From: Pseudomonadota bacterium
GTDB taxonomy: Bacteria; Pseudomonadota; Alphaproteobacteria; Rhizobiales; Rhizobiaceae
Length of the DNA: 64,000 nucleotides
Assembly (NCBI GenBank): GCA_023390055.1
Contig: JAEWDP010000166.1
Span: 1 to 64,000 of the forward strand
Direction: 5' to 3'
Under the pieces are notes generated by a model. The model was not told where the DNA came from and did not search any database. It saw nothing but the letters and a program-made list of their open reading frames with translations. Numbering within the stretch: the stretch's first letter is position 1; each line of letters begins with the position of its first letter. This document shows positions 52,519-61,380 of the stretch, piece by piece. The position numbers and the translations under genes were made by a program.

Positions 52519-53565
52519 TCAGAGCAGAATATCAGTATAGAGCTCGGACGTATCCGGCTCCGGATCGGACTGCGCGAAATCGGCGCTGTCGGTGACGACA
52601 TCGCGGACTTGCTTGTCGATCGCCTTCAGTTCGGCTTCCGTTGCCCAACCCTTGTCGATCAGGCGATTCTTCACCTGTTCGATCGGGTCGTGGTCCGAGC
52701 GCATCTTCTGCACCTCATCCTTGGTACGATACTTTGCCGGATCGGACATCGAATGGCCGCGATAACGATAGGTCAGCATCTCCAGAATGATCGGGCCCTT
52801 TCCGGCCCTGCAGTAGCCGACGGCTTCATCGGCGGCAGCCTTGACGGCACGGACATCCATGCCGTCAACCTGGTATCCGGGAATTCCGAAGGAGGCTCCC
52901 CGTTGGGAAAAGTCCGGCTGCGCCGTTGCGCGGGCAGTCGACGTCCCCATCGCATAACGATTGTTCTCGATCACGTAAACAATCGGCAGCTTCCACAGAT
53001 TCGCCATGTTGAAGCTTTCATAGACCTGCCCCTGGTTGGCAGCGCCATCGCCGAAATAGGCCGTCGAGACCGAACCGTTGTCACGATACTTGTTGGCAAA
53101 GGCGAGCCCTGTACCAAGCGAGACTTGCGCACCGACGATGCCATGTCCGCCATAGAAATGCTTTTCCTTGGAGAACATGTGCATGGAGCCGCCCTTCCCC
53201 TTGGAATAGCCGCCCTGGCGTCCCGTCAATTCAGCCATCACGCCGCGGGCGTCCATGCCCGTTGCCAGCATGTGTCCATGATCGCGATACCCGGTAATGA
53301 CCTGATCACCTTCCTTCAAAGCCATCTGCATGCCGACCACGACAGCTTCCTGACCGATGTAGAGGTGACAGAAGCCGCCGATGAATCCCATGCCGTATAG
53401 CTGTCCGGCCTTCTCTTCGAAGCGTCGGATCAGGAGCATGTCGCGATAAGCCTGAAGCTCAGCGTCCTTGTCGAACTCGGCGATCGTGCCGCCGGTGAAA
53501 TCCTTCTTTGCAGGCTTCGCCGCGGTTTTGCGGCCGGATACAGACGCGGTCTTTCTCGGCGCCAT
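52519..53565 (-). CDS. pdhA: Pyruvate dehydrogenase E1 alpha
   Basis: 348 residues. A Lys-rich N-terminus (about 1-25) precedes the E1-alpha core. The thiamine diphosphate motif runs from GDGAANQG to ENN (about residues 178-212). The phosphorylation-loop region YRYRGHSMSDPAKYR is present. GGGAGGGATGA precedes the ATG. First gene of pdhA-pdhB-pdhC-SGNH hydrolase. An AT-rich gap of 149 bases with a terminator-like hairpin separates it from the FtsB-like gene and probably contains the pdh promoter. Confidence 0.97.
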   Translation of the reverse strand: MAPRKTASVSGRKTAAKPAKKDFTGGTIAEFDKDAELQAYRDMLLIRRFEEKAGQLYGMGFIGGFCHLYIGQEAVVVGMQMALKEGDQVITGYRDHGHMLATGMDARGVMAELTGRQGGYSKGKGGSMHMFSKEKHFYGGHGIVGAQVSLGTGLAFANKYRDNGSVSTAYFGDGAANQGQVYESFNMANLWKLPIVYVIENNRYAMGTSTARATAQPDFSQRGASFGIPGYQVDGMDVRAVKAAADEAVGYCRAGKGPIILEMLTYRYRGHSMSDPAKYRTKDEVQKMRSDHDPIEQVKNRLIDKGWATEAELKAIDKQVRDVVTDSADFAQSDPEPDTSELYTDILL

Positions 53566-53692
53566 TCATCCCTCCCTTGTATGCTGCATCTTTTGTGTCG
53601 GCGCTAACATAGGGAAGAAAGAGGACCCCAGCAATGCTATATTTGCATGGCTAACATTCCGACCAAGATTTTGATATCATTACACAAAATAA

Positions 53693-53715
53693 AATTAACC
53701 AGAAACAGGTTAATT
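53693..53715 (-). terminator. Intrinsic terminator after the FtsB-like gene
   Basis: AATTAACC, seven-base loop, GGTTAATT: perfect 8-base arms at 53693-53700 and 53708-53715, followed on the minus strand by TTATTTTG. It overlaps the stop codon of the FtsB-like gene by one base and separates that gene from the pdh operon. Confidence 0.65.
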
Positions 53716-54032
53716 CAGAAGTAGTTGTTGAATATGACGATTTCGTCGTCTCGCGAGACGTTCAACTGGTAGCGTGCGATCTCGTCGAGCATGTCCTTTT
53801 CGAGCGAACCGTCACTCAAAAGCTGCACCTGACGCTCAAGTGCCTGGCGCCTTTCAGTCAGTTTTGCGAGTTCGGCAACCCGATCAAGGCGTTGCCGCTC
53901 GAACTTTTCCGTCGCAATGAGACCAAGCTCACCGTTGACGGAATGATATCCGAAATAGGAAAGGAATGCGACAGCAATCACTGGAAGGACGAAACGACCG
54001 AGTTTTCTCTCTTTATGATGTTTTGTCCACAT
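53715..54032 (-). CDS. Septum formation initiator (FtsB/DivIC-like)
   Basis: 105 residues. A basic start (MWTKHHKERKLG) and one membrane helix (about 13-29) are followed by a periplasmic coiled coil (about 40-80; LDRVAELAKLTERRQALERQVQLL) and the family's ARYQLNVSRDDEIV close. Members bridge the divisome between FtsL and FtsQ. It lies between eno and pdhA, the usual place in Rhizobiales. Confidence 0.88.
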   Translation of the reverse strand: MWTKHHKERKLGRFVLPVIAVAFLSYFGYHSVNGELGLIATEKFERQRLDRVAELAKLTERRQALERQVQLLSDGSLEKDMLDEIARYQLNVSRDDEIVIFNNYF

Positions 54033-54221
54033 GCTTGGCGATACCTTCGAAACGCATTACGATGCGTAAAAATCGCAAAACTTGCTTAAGCAAACGTTGA
54101 TTCACGCGCCCGCCAGCCGTGTTCAACGCAAAAACAGTTTTGATGGCGGCCATGGTTTGAAGACGTTTCAATCTGCGGTAGCAGGGCGAGTGTCGACACG
54201 ACGTTGAAGCTGCATCACGTA

Positions 54222-54252
54222 GAAAGCCTTCTTCCCTAAGAAGAAGGCTTTC
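54222..54252 (-). terminator. Strong hairpin downstream of eno
   Basis: GAAAGCCTTCTT (54222-54233), seven-base loop, AAGAAGGCTTTC (54241-54252): perfect 12-base arms, 24 bases past the eno stop. It ends the eno transcript and insulates the FtsB-like gene, whose promoter would then lie in the 190 bases to 54032. Confidence 0.75.
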
Positions 54253-54275
54253 ACAGGTTCTTTGCCGGAAGAGTA

Positions 54276-55550
54276 TCAGGCCTTGAGCACCGAGCGGCCG
54301 GCATACTCTGCCTGTGGCCCCAGCATCTCCTCGATACGAATGAGCTGGTTATATTTGGCAAGACGATCTGAACGTGACAGTGAGCCAGTCTTGATCTGCC
54401 CACAATTGGTGGCAACAGCCAGATCGGCGATGGTCGAATCTTCCGTTTCCCCGGAGCGATGCGACATGACGGCCGTATAGCGTGCCTTGTGGGCGGTCTC
54501 GACGGCGTCGAGCGTTTCCGACAATGTCCCGATCTGGTTGACTTTGACGAGAATGGAGTTTGCAACACCCATCTTGATACCGTCGCGCAACCGCGCCGAA
54601 TTGGTCACGAACAGATCGTCGCCGACAAGCTGGCATTTCGAGCCGACGAGATCGGTAAGCGCCTTCCAGCCATCCCAGTCATCCTCGGCCATGCCGTCTT
54701 CGATCGAGATGATCGGATATTTGCCGACGAGTTCGGCAAGGTATTCGGCCATGGCTCCGGATTCCAGCGTCCGCCCTTCGCCTTCCATCTCGTAACTGCC
54801 ATTCTTGAAGAATTCTGTCGAGGCACAATCCAGCGCCAGGCAGATGTCGTCGCCAGGCTTATAACCCGCCTTTTCGACCGACTTCATGATGAAGTCGAGC
54901 GCTTCGGGAGCACTCTTCAGCCCCGGCGCAAATCCACCTTCGTCACCGACATTCGTATTGTGACCCTGCGCAGCCAGTTCCTTCCTGAGAACGTGGAAAA
55001 CCTCCGAGCCCATCCGGACGGCATCACGGATATCGGCGGCACCAACCGGCATGATCATGAATTCCTGGAAGTCGATCGGATTGTCGGCATGGGCGCCGCC
55101 ATTGATGATGTTCATCATGGGAACGGGCAAAATATGGGCATTGGGGCCGCCCACATAACGGTAGAGCGGCAGGCCGGTCGCTTCGGCAGCAGCCTTGGCA
55201 ACGGCAAGCGAGACACCGAGAATGGCATTAGCACCGAGACGCGACTTGTTCGGCGTGCCATCAAGCGCGATCAGCGTCTTGTCAATGTGGATCTGGCTCT
55301 CGACGTCAAAACCGCCAATCGCATCGAATATTTCCGTATTGACGAATTCGACGGCCTTCTCAACGCCCTTGCCAAGATAGCGCTTGCCGCCATCGCGCAG
55401 TTCGACGGCCTCATGAGCGCCGGTGGATGCGCCCGAAGGGACAGCTGCGCGGCCCATGCTGCCATCCTCAAGATACACATCGACTTCGACGGTCGGGTTT
55501 CCGCGGCTGTCGAGAATTTCGCGGGCAACGATATCGGTAATGGCGGTCAT
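54276..55550 (-). CDS. eno: Enolase
   Basis: 424 residues, the usual length. AREILDSRGNPTVEVD at the start, GDEGGFAP, SIEDGMAEDDWDGW (metal Asp/Glu), and SHRSGETEDSTIADLAVA near the end carry the catalytic and metal-binding residues. It converts 2-phosphoglycerate to phosphoenolpyruvate, feeding the pyruvate dehydrogenase genes downstream. CAGGAGAGATC precedes the ATG. Monocistronic, closed by a strong hairpin. Confidence 0.98.
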   Translation of the reverse strand: MTAITDIVAREILDSRGNPTVEVDVYLEDGSMGRAAVPSGASTGAHEAVELRDGGKRYLGKGVEKAVEFVNTEIFDAIGGFDVESQIHIDKTLIALDGTPNKSRLGANAILGVSLAVAKAAAEATGLPLYRYVGGPNAHILPVPMMNIINGGAHADNPIDFQEFMIMPVGAADIRDAVRMGSEVFHVLRKELAAQGHNTNVGDEGGFAPGLKSAPEALDFIMKSVEKAGYKPGDDICLALDCASTEFFKNGSYEMEGEGRTLESGAMAEYLAELVGKYPIISIEDGMAEDDWDGWKALTDLVGSKCQLVGDDLFVTNSARLRDGIKMGVANSILVKVNQIGTLSETLDAVETAHKARYTAVMSHRSGETEDSTIADLAVATNCGQIKTGSLSRSDRLAKYNQLIRIEEMLGPQAEYAGRSVLKA

Positions 55551-55618
55551 GATCTCTCCTGAGGTAGATTTAAGGCCCTTCGGTCATCGGTCATGTCTTA
55601 CGCGATGACACACAAATT

Positions 55619-56494
55619 TCAAACTTGTCGCGAACCACAGTTGCTTTGCGCGGATTTTGCAACCCTGTCGAATGCCACCAGGGTTTCGAGAAGTCGCGGC
55701 ATATCCTTCAGATGAACCATATTGGGACCATCCGAAGGTGCGTTGTCCGGATCTTCGTGGGTTTCGATGAAAAGCCCGGCAACACCTACGGCAACGGCGG
55801 CGCGTGCCAAGGTTTCCACGAATTCACGCTGTCCCCCGCTGGAACCGCCCTGTCCGCCCGGCTGCTGCACCGAATGCGTCGCATCGAAGACGACGGGTGC
55901 CCCAAGGGCCGCCATGATCGGCAACGAACGCATGTCCGATACAAGCGTATTGTAGCCGAAGGATGCGCCGCGCTCGCACAGCAGCACATTCGGATTGCCG
56001 CTCCCGGTAAATTTTTCCAGCACATTCTTCATGTCCCACGGCGCCAGGAACTGACCTTTCTTGACATTCACGGTACGGCCCGTTTTTGCCGCCGCTACGA
56101 GAAGGTCCGTCTGGCGGCTGAGGAAGGCCGGTATCTGCAGTATGTCTACCGTCGGCGCGACCAGCGCGCACTGTTCCTGCGTGTGGACGTCGGTGAGGAC
56201 GGGCAGGCCGAGTGTCTCCTTGATCTCGGCAAAGATGTCCATCGCCTTGTCCAGGCCAATGCCGCGCTTGCCGGAAAGCGACGTGCGGTTCGCCTTGTCG
56301 AATGATGATTTGTAGACAAGACCAACGCCAAGCCTTGTGCAGAGTTCCTTGAGCGATCCTGCGATCGCGAAGGCGTGATCACGGCTCTCCATCTGGCAGG
56401 GTCCGGCAATCAGGGTGAAGCGTTCAGTTTGCGAAAACAGTACCTGCCCCTCTCCGTCGCCGACACGAACCTCGGTATTGGGGGGCAGGCTCAT
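55619..56494 (-). CDS. kdsA: KDO-8-phosphate synthase
   Basis: 291 residues. TLIAGPCQMESRDHA, KSSFDKANRTS, PVLTDVHTQEQ, QIPAFLSRQTDLL, NVKKGQFLAPWDM and FDATHSVQQPGG are all in place. It condenses phosphoenolpyruvate with arabinose-5-phosphate, the first committed step to KDO, the inner sugar of lipopolysaccharide. GAGGAGTGACGAG precedes the ATG at 56494. It lies four bases downstream of the VOC gene and about 70 bases after eno's start, same strand. Confidence 0.97.
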   Translation of the reverse strand: MSLPPNTEVRVGDGEGQVLFSQTERFTLIAGPCQMESRDHAFAIAGSLKELCTRLGVGLVYKSSFDKANRTSLSGKRGIGLDKAMDIFAEIKETLGLPVLTDVHTQEQCALVAPTVDILQIPAFLSRQTDLLVAAAKTGRTVNVKKGQFLAPWDMKNVLEKFTGSGNPNVLLCERGASFGYNTLVSDMRSLPIMAALGAPVVFDATHSVQQPGGQGGSSGGQREFVETLARAAVAVGVAGLFIETHEDPDNAPSDGPNMVHLKDMPRLLETLVAFDRVAKSAQSNCGSRQV

Positions 56495-56498
56495 CTCG

Positions 56499-57374
56499 TC
56501 ACTCCTCGAAGGCAAACACAACATCCTGGCCGCTCGCGCGCTCCACGCTCAAACGGTTTCCTTTCCAGCTGAACGGCACGTCATTAGCAGCAAGAGTTGC
56601 CTCTGTCACGGCGAGATCTTCCACCGCAAAGACGATCGCGTGGCCGCAAGACCCGTGACCTTCCCCCTCCTTCTTCCGATGCGACGACGGCGTGACAATG
56701 TCCTTTTCGAGGATACGAACGACGCAGTTGCCGGCATTAAGCAGGCTCCCGTCACTCCCCCTCACCGTCTCGGTCTCCAGAGCAGCCTCCAGCAGGAGGC
56801 GCTGCGTCGATATTGCCCCCGACTGGCAAAGCAGCACTTCCTTCAATCCCACGACCCCGTTTGCATGAGAGGCAAGCCCTGCAAGATCATGCGGCAGGGA
56901 CGCAATCCTCTGGCAAGCGAACGCGAAGAATTCGGGAAAACGGTCATCTACCGCAAATGCAAGGCGAAAACTGGCGATCTTCTCACCGCCGTCTGGCAGG
57001 CGAACACAGCGTGAGAAGTCGACAATATCACCGCCACCAAGACCTGTTTTGCGAAAGCGTCGATCATCGGCCTCGGCATCATCCGATGCAATTACGATCG
57101 CCGAAAGCCCACAGTCGGGGTAAGCCTGAAGCGCCGATCGATGGCGGACGGTAAAGGCATTTCCGGCATCAATCGAACGTTCAAAAACAGCCTTGTCCCC
57201 AATGGCAAGCGGCTCCAGATAGACGCCGTCCTTCAGAAATATACAGGCATTTTGCGTACCGAAGGGATGATGGCCATCAGCTGCGACAGTAAATCCGAGC
57301 CGGGACAGTCTCACCCTTGCCTCGACGAGAAGGGGCACCGGCAGCACAAGGTGATCAATGATACGCGCGTCCAT
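56499..57374 (-). CDS. VOC/glyoxalase-like domain protein
   Basis: 291 residues. The N-terminus (DARIIDHLVLPVPLLVEARVRLSRLGFTV) and GTQNACIFLKDGVYLEPLA form a glyoxalase-like fold (Glyoxalase_3 type). A second half-domain at the end contains GHAIVFAVEDLAVTEATL. Metal ligands would be His9, Glu60 and His in GHAI; the reaction is unknown. The start at 57374 is preferred to a GTG at 57407 because it gives the normal N-terminus. It forms a unit with kdsA (four bases apart) and is divergent from lexA. Confidence 0.85.
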   Translation of the reverse strand: MDARIIDHLVLPVPLLVEARVRLSRLGFTVAADGHHPFGTQNACIFLKDGVYLEPLAIGDKAVFERSIDAGNAFTVRHRSALQAYPDCGLSAIVIASDDAEADDRRFRKTGLGGGDIVDFSRCVRLPDGGEKIASFRLAFAVDDRFPEFFAFACQRIASLPHDLAGLASHANGVVGLKEVLLCQSGAISTQRLLLEAALETETVRGSDGSLLNAGNCVVRILEKDIVTPSSHRKKEGEGHGSCGHAIVFAVEDLAVTEATLAANDVPFSWKGNRLSVERASGQDVVFAFEE

Positions 57375-57686
57375 CGCTTCTAGCATGCACGCCCGGGTCC
57401 GTGTCACGCCCGAGACAACGCATGTCCTCCTGGTTTCAGGCTGGTTTTATTAAGGACGTCCAGAGTTCGGTTTCCCTGCCCTTGCATTCCTTACGATGCC
57501 AGACTGGCACAAACGCCCGCAATTCGCCATGGCACACATCCTGGCGAAATTTCAATCCTGAAAGTGTGGCACAAGGTCCAGGTAACCACGATGAAACGTC
57601 AGTGTCACGATCGTTTCTGCCCTTGCAGAACACAAGAGGAACATATACAGTTCGTTCTGGATTTGTTTCACATACAGGGGATGACA
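57375..57686. other. Divergent promoter region of lexA and the VOC-kdsA unit
   Basis: 312 bases with no gene of its own. It contains the LexA site at 57628-57653 near lexA. The rest should carry the promoter of the VOC-kdsA unit; I see no other strong motif. Confidence 0.5.
57628..57653. promoter_or_regulatory. LexA (SOS) box upstream of lexA, three half-sites
   Basis: GAAC (57628), seven bases, GAAC (57639), seven bases, GTTC (57650-57653). The right pair is the palindromic form GAAC-N7-GTTC. The left pair is the direct repeat equal to GTTC-N7-GTTC on the other strand, the form known for alphaproteobacterial LexA. They share the middle half-site. The box ends 33 bases before the lexA ATG, right for autorepression. 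Confidence 0.8.
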
Positions 57687-58406
57687 ATGCTCACGCGCAA
57701 ACAGCAGGAATTGCTACTCTTCATTCATGAGCGGATGAAGGGGTCGGGCGTACCTCCTTCCTTTGATGAAATGAAAGACGCCCTTGAACTGGCCTCCAAA
57801 TCCGGGATCCACCGCCTGATCACTGCACTTGAGGAACGCGGCTTCATCCGCCGCTTGCCGAACAGGGCCCGTGCACTCGAAGTCATCAAGTTGCCGGAAG
57901 GCTATGCAGCCAGCGCGCAGCCACAGCGCGGCTTTTCTCCAAGCGTCATCGAGGGTAGCCTCGGCAAGACGACACCGACCCCGGCAAGTTCCGCCAGGGA
58001 CCTGCAAAGCGAGGCCGCCAATTCAACCTCAGTGCCGGTCATGGGACGAATCGCGGCAGGCGTGCCAATCTCAGCAATCCAGAACAATACCCATGACATC
58101 TCCGTTCCCATGGAAATGCTCGGCCCAGGTGAGCATTACGCTCTCGAGGTCAAGGGCGATTCAATGATCGAGGCCGGGATCCTGGATGGCGATACCGTCA
58201 TCATTCGCAACGGCAGCACTGCGACCGCCGGCGACATCATCGTGGCCCTGGTCGATGAGGAGGAGGCGACACTCAAGCGTTTCCGGCGGCGTGGCGCCTC
58301 GATTGCACTTGAGGCTGCCAACCCGGCCTATGAAACCCGGATCCTGCCGGCCGATCGCGTCAAGGTTCAGGGCAAGCTGATCGGGCTCATTCGCCGTTAT
58401 CACTGA
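57687..58406 (+). CDS. lexA: SOS repressor LexA
   Basis: 239 residues, longer than E. coli LexA because of a linker of about 40 residues (about 80-120), usual in this group. Winged helix: PSFDEMKDALELASKSGIHRL. Self-cleavage site Ala124-Gly125 (RIAAGVP), nucleophile Ser159 (GDSMIEAGI) and Lys197 (TLKRF). It represses SOS genes and cleaves itself when RecA is active. The ATG at 57687 starts the standard MLTRKQQELL; the longer frame from 57564 would cross the LexA box. Confidence 0.98.
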   Translation: MLTRKQQELLLFIHERMKGSGVPPSFDEMKDALELASKSGIHRLITALEERGFIRRLPNRARALEVIKLPEGYAASAQPQRGFSPSVIEGSLGKTTPTPASSARDLQSEAANSTSVPVMGRIAAGVPISAIQNNTHDISVPMEMLGPGEHYALEVKGDSMIEAGILDGDTVIIRNGSTATAGDIIVALVDEEEATLKRFRRRGASIALEAANPAYETRILPADRVKVQGKLIGLIRRYH

Positions 58407-58884
58407 GCCGCACAGGCGCCAGACAGTTCACAGCACAACTGACCTTCCAGCATTGTCGTCACGCGCACGTCAATGGGCATGCAATTGTACGTCCTATTGG
58501 CGCGTCGCCGATAAAGATGGGGTATAAGGGACTGTTGATGAGCCTTTCGTGACCCTGTGAAGGCTTCTGTTGGTTTAATGGCTGCACGCATATGGAGCTC
58601 ACGAACGTGGCCCTTTTCTGGAAGGATGTCATCGGATCGCGCATGCCTGGCGGACAGGAAAGTTATCAAAATCGGCTATCCTGATTGCGGTATATGTCGA
58701 GAAAGCTCGATTTTACGGTCGATCTTTGAGCCAAAGCAAATACGGATACGAGAAGTGATTTCGGCAGTGCACAATTAGACAAGAGCAGCGCTTGGCAGCG
58801 GCCTTCGGATCATATAGCAACACATTACTCTTAGTTCTTGTGGCGTTTTGACACGTCACACCGCCAACAGGTTGGAGGAATAGT
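58407..58884. other. Gene-poor gap between lexA and gltA
   Basis: 478 bases. Short frames on both strands show no family features. It must hold the gltA promoter. In other Rhizobiales comEC and gltX often lie between lexA and gltA (from memory); they are missing here, so this may be the trace of their loss or relocation. One small hairpin (TCGAG-AAAG-CTCGA near 58697-58710) is the only structure noticed. Confidence 0.45.
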
Positions 58885-60174
58885 ATGACCGAAAAGAGCG
58901 CAAATCTGGTGTTGGGCAATGACAGCGTCGAACTGGCGGTGAAGTCGGGCACGATCGGCCCGGACGTGATCGACATCGGAGCACTTTACAAGCAAACCGG
59001 CGCCTTTACCTACGACCCGGGTTTCACCTCAACAGCATCATGCGAATCGAAGATCACCTATATCGACGGTGAAGAAGGCGTTCTGCTGCACCGGGGTTAT
59101 CCGATCGAACAACTGGCCGAACACGGCGATTTCCTCGAAACCTGTTATCTCCTTCTTTACGGAGAACTGCCAAATGCAGCACAGAAAAAGGACTTCGACT
59201 ATCGCGTCACGCATCACACGATGGTGCATGAACAAATGTCACGCTTCTTTACGGGCTTTCGGCGCGACGCCCATCCAATGGCCGTCATGTGCGGTTGCGT
59301 AGGTGCCCTGTCGTCCTTTTATCACGACTCTACGGACATCACCGATCCACATCAGCGGATGGTTGCCTCGCTGCGCATGATCGCCAAGATGCCCACAATT
59401 GCTGCCATGGCGTACAAGTACCATATCGGGCAACCCTTCGTTTACCCGCAAAATGATCTCGATTATGCGGCAAACTTCCTGCGCATGTGCTTTGCAGTAC
59501 CCTGCGACGAGTACACCGTAAATCCTGTACTTGCCCGCGCGATGGACCGGATCTTCATCCTGCATGCCGATCACGAGCAGAATGCGTCCACCTCGACAGT
59601 CCGCCTTGCCGGATCATCAGGGGCAAATCCCTTTGCATGCATTGCAGCCGGGATCGCCTGCCTCTGGGGCCCGGCTCACGGCGGCGCCAATGAAGCCGCT
59701 CTCAACATGTTGGGTGAGATCGGAAGCGTCGATCGGATCCCGGAATTTATCGCCCGTGCCAAGGACAAGAACGATCCCTTCCGACTGATGGGATTTGGAC
59801 ACCGCGTCTACAAGAATTACGATCCGCGCGCAAAGATCATGCAGAAGACGACACATGAAGTCCTGGCAGAACTCGGGCACAAGGACGATCCGCTCCTGCA
59901 GGTGGCGATGGAACTCGAACGGATCGCTCTGACCGACGAATATTTCGTCGAAAAGAAGCTTTACCCGAACATCGATTTCTATTCGGGGATCACGTTGAAG
60001 GCGATGGGCTTCCCGACAACCATGTTCACGGTTTTGTTCGCGCTCGCTCGTACCGTTGGCTGGATTGCCCAGTGGGCCGAGATGATCGAGGATCCACAAC
60101 AGCGTATCGGACGACCGCGTCAACTTTATACAGGCGCTCCGAAGCGCGACTACCAGCCGATTTCAAAGCGGTGA
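58885..60174 (+). CDS. gltA: Citrate synthase
   Basis: 429 residues, the Gram-negative hexameric type. GAFTYDPGFTSTASCESKITYIDG at the start, ILHADHEQNASTSTVR, GPAHGGANEAAL (catalytic His), GFGHRVYKNYDPRA (catalytic His) and PNIDFYSG (catalytic Asp) are all present. It makes citrate from acetyl-CoA and oxaloacetate, the entry to the TCA cycle. GGTTGGAGG precedes the ATG. It converges on lpxB and shares a terminator with it. Confidence 0.98.
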   Translation: MTEKSANLVLGNDSVELAVKSGTIGPDVIDIGALYKQTGAFTYDPGFTSTASCESKITYIDGEEGVLLHRGYPIEQLAEHGDFLETCYLLLYGELPNAAQKKDFDYRVTHHTMVHEQMSRFFTGFRRDAHPMAVMCGCVGALSSFYHDSTDITDPHQRMVASLRMIAKMPTIAAMAYKYHIGQPFVYPQNDLDYAANFLRMCFAVPCDEYTVNPVLARAMDRIFILHADHEQNASTSTVRLAGSSGANPFACIAAGIACLWGPAHGGANEAALNMLGEIGSVDRIPEFIARAKDKNDPFRLMGFGHRVYKNYDPRAKIMQKTTHEVLAELGHKDDPLLQVAMELERIALTDEYFVEKKLYPNIDFYSGITLKAMGFPTTMFTVLFALARTVGWIAQWAEMIEDPQQRIGRPRQLYTGAPKRDYQPISKR

Positions 60175-60189
60175 ATTCATGCCATCTGC

Positions 60190-60222
60190 AAGAAAAAGCC
60201 CGGTTCAACCGGGCTTTTTCTT
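60190..60222. terminator. Bidirectional terminator overlapping the lpxB stop
   Basis: AAGAAAAAGCCCGG and CCGGGCTTTTTCTT form a near-uninterrupted 16-base inverted repeat, A-rich on one side and T-rich on the other, so it works in both directions as an intrinsic terminator. The lpxB stop codon (60205-60207) lies in its centre, so the stem also encodes the last lpxB residues (NKKKPG). Confidence 0.9.
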
Positions 60223-61380
60223 GTTCAAAACCTCAAGGACGATGGCGGCGGCCGCCTCACCCGGCGGCACAGATGTCTGCAGCCGTTTCCAAGTCAGGTC
60301 GAAGCCTTCCATCATGGCCTGGTGCTGGAGGCCCTGACAAGACAGACGCTCCATCCATCTTGAGAGACTTCCCGGCCTGACCATCTCATTGATGTATTCT
60401 GGGACCACGACATAGTCGGCAATCAGATTGGGAAGTGCCGCCGACCACGTCTTAATGCGCTTCGACAAAAGCGTAACCAGCCAATCCGCCTTGTAACTGG
60501 AGACGACTGGCACGCCCGCGAGCGCTAGCTCCAGTATGACCGTTCCCGATGCAGCGAGCGCCACGTCTGCGTCTGCGAAAGCCGCCCACTTGTCTTCAAC
60601 CGACACGGTCACTTCCGCTCTGATTGGTAGATCATCGGCGATCTTGCGCACGAGCGCCTCCTGCCTCGCGACGGTCGGCAACACAAATCGCGTCGGTCCG
60701 TTGCGTTTTACAAACTCCTCGGCCGCAAGTCCGAAAATCGGCAGGAGCGCGCGGATTTCAGCAGAACGGGAGCCTGGCAGAAGCAAGATGGTGCGGGCTT
60801 CGTCCTTCACCTTAAAGGCTTTCTTCTGACGAACGGAACGCACCTTGAGCAGCTCCGGATCAGTTATCAGTCTGTGGCCTACGAAGGTCGTCGTCGGTCC
60901 CCGAAGATCCCGCATGACCTTCGGTTCAAACGGCAAGACGGCAAGAACGTGATCGACATAGGGAACCATTGCCCGGGCTCGATACGCCTTCCACGCCCAT
61001 ACACTTGGGCAGACATAGTCAACAATGGGCAGATCAGGCAGGGCAGCTCTGACCCGTTTTGCAACGCGATGGGTAAAATCGGGACTGTCAACGATTACCA
61101 ATACGTCCGGTCGCGCCTGGACGATTGCATCTGCTGTCTGACGAATACGCCGCAACAATTGCGGCAAGCGAGAAATAACCTGGGTAAAACCCATGATCGA
61201 GAGTTCGGAAAAATCGAAAAGTGACTTCAAACCCTGTGCTTGCAGAGCGTCACCGCCAATTCCTACGAGCTCGACAGACACATCATGCCTGGATCGCAAT
61301 GCTGAGACGAGATCGGCACCGAGCAGGTCGCCGGAAACCTCCCCTGCAACGACTGCAAGCTTCAGCGGCTCCATCGCCAT
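60205..61380 (-). CDS. lpxB: Lipid-A-disaccharide synthase
   Basis: 391 residues. AGEVSGDLLGADLVSAL at the start, SPDFTHRVAKRVR, YVCPSVWAWKAYRA, GHRLITD, LLLPGSRSAEI and ALAASGTVILELALAGVP match the GT19 family. It joins UDP-diacylglucosamine and lipid X at the inner membrane. The ATG at 61380 overlaps the lpxI stop (TGATG); ATG at 61371 is an alternative. Last gene of the lpx operon, ended by the shared terminator. Confidence 0.97.
   Translation of the reverse strand: MAMEPLKLAVVAGEVSGDLLGADLVSALRSRHDVSVELVGIGGDALQAQGLKSLFDFSELSIMGFTQVISRLPQLLRRIRQTADAIVQARPDVLVIVDSPDFTHRVAKRVRAALPDLPIVDYVCPSVWAWKAYRARAMVPYVDHVLAVLPFEPKVMRDLRGPTTTFVGHRLITDPELLKVRSVRQKKAFKVKDEARTILLLPGSRSAEIRALLPIFGLAAEEFVKRNGPTRFVLPTVARQEALVRKIADDLPIRAEVTVSVEDKWAAFADADVALAASGTVILELALAGVPVVSSYKADWLVTLLSKRIKTWSAALPNLIADYVVVPEYINEMVRPGSLSRWMERLSCQGLQHQAMMEGFDLTWKRLQTSVPPGEAAAAIVLEVLNKKKPG

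Noticed and set aside
58400..58669. 89-codon minus-strand frame in the lexA-gltA gap
   Set aside because: No recognisable domain, and no match I can recall to the ends of ComEC or GltX. Treated as chance.
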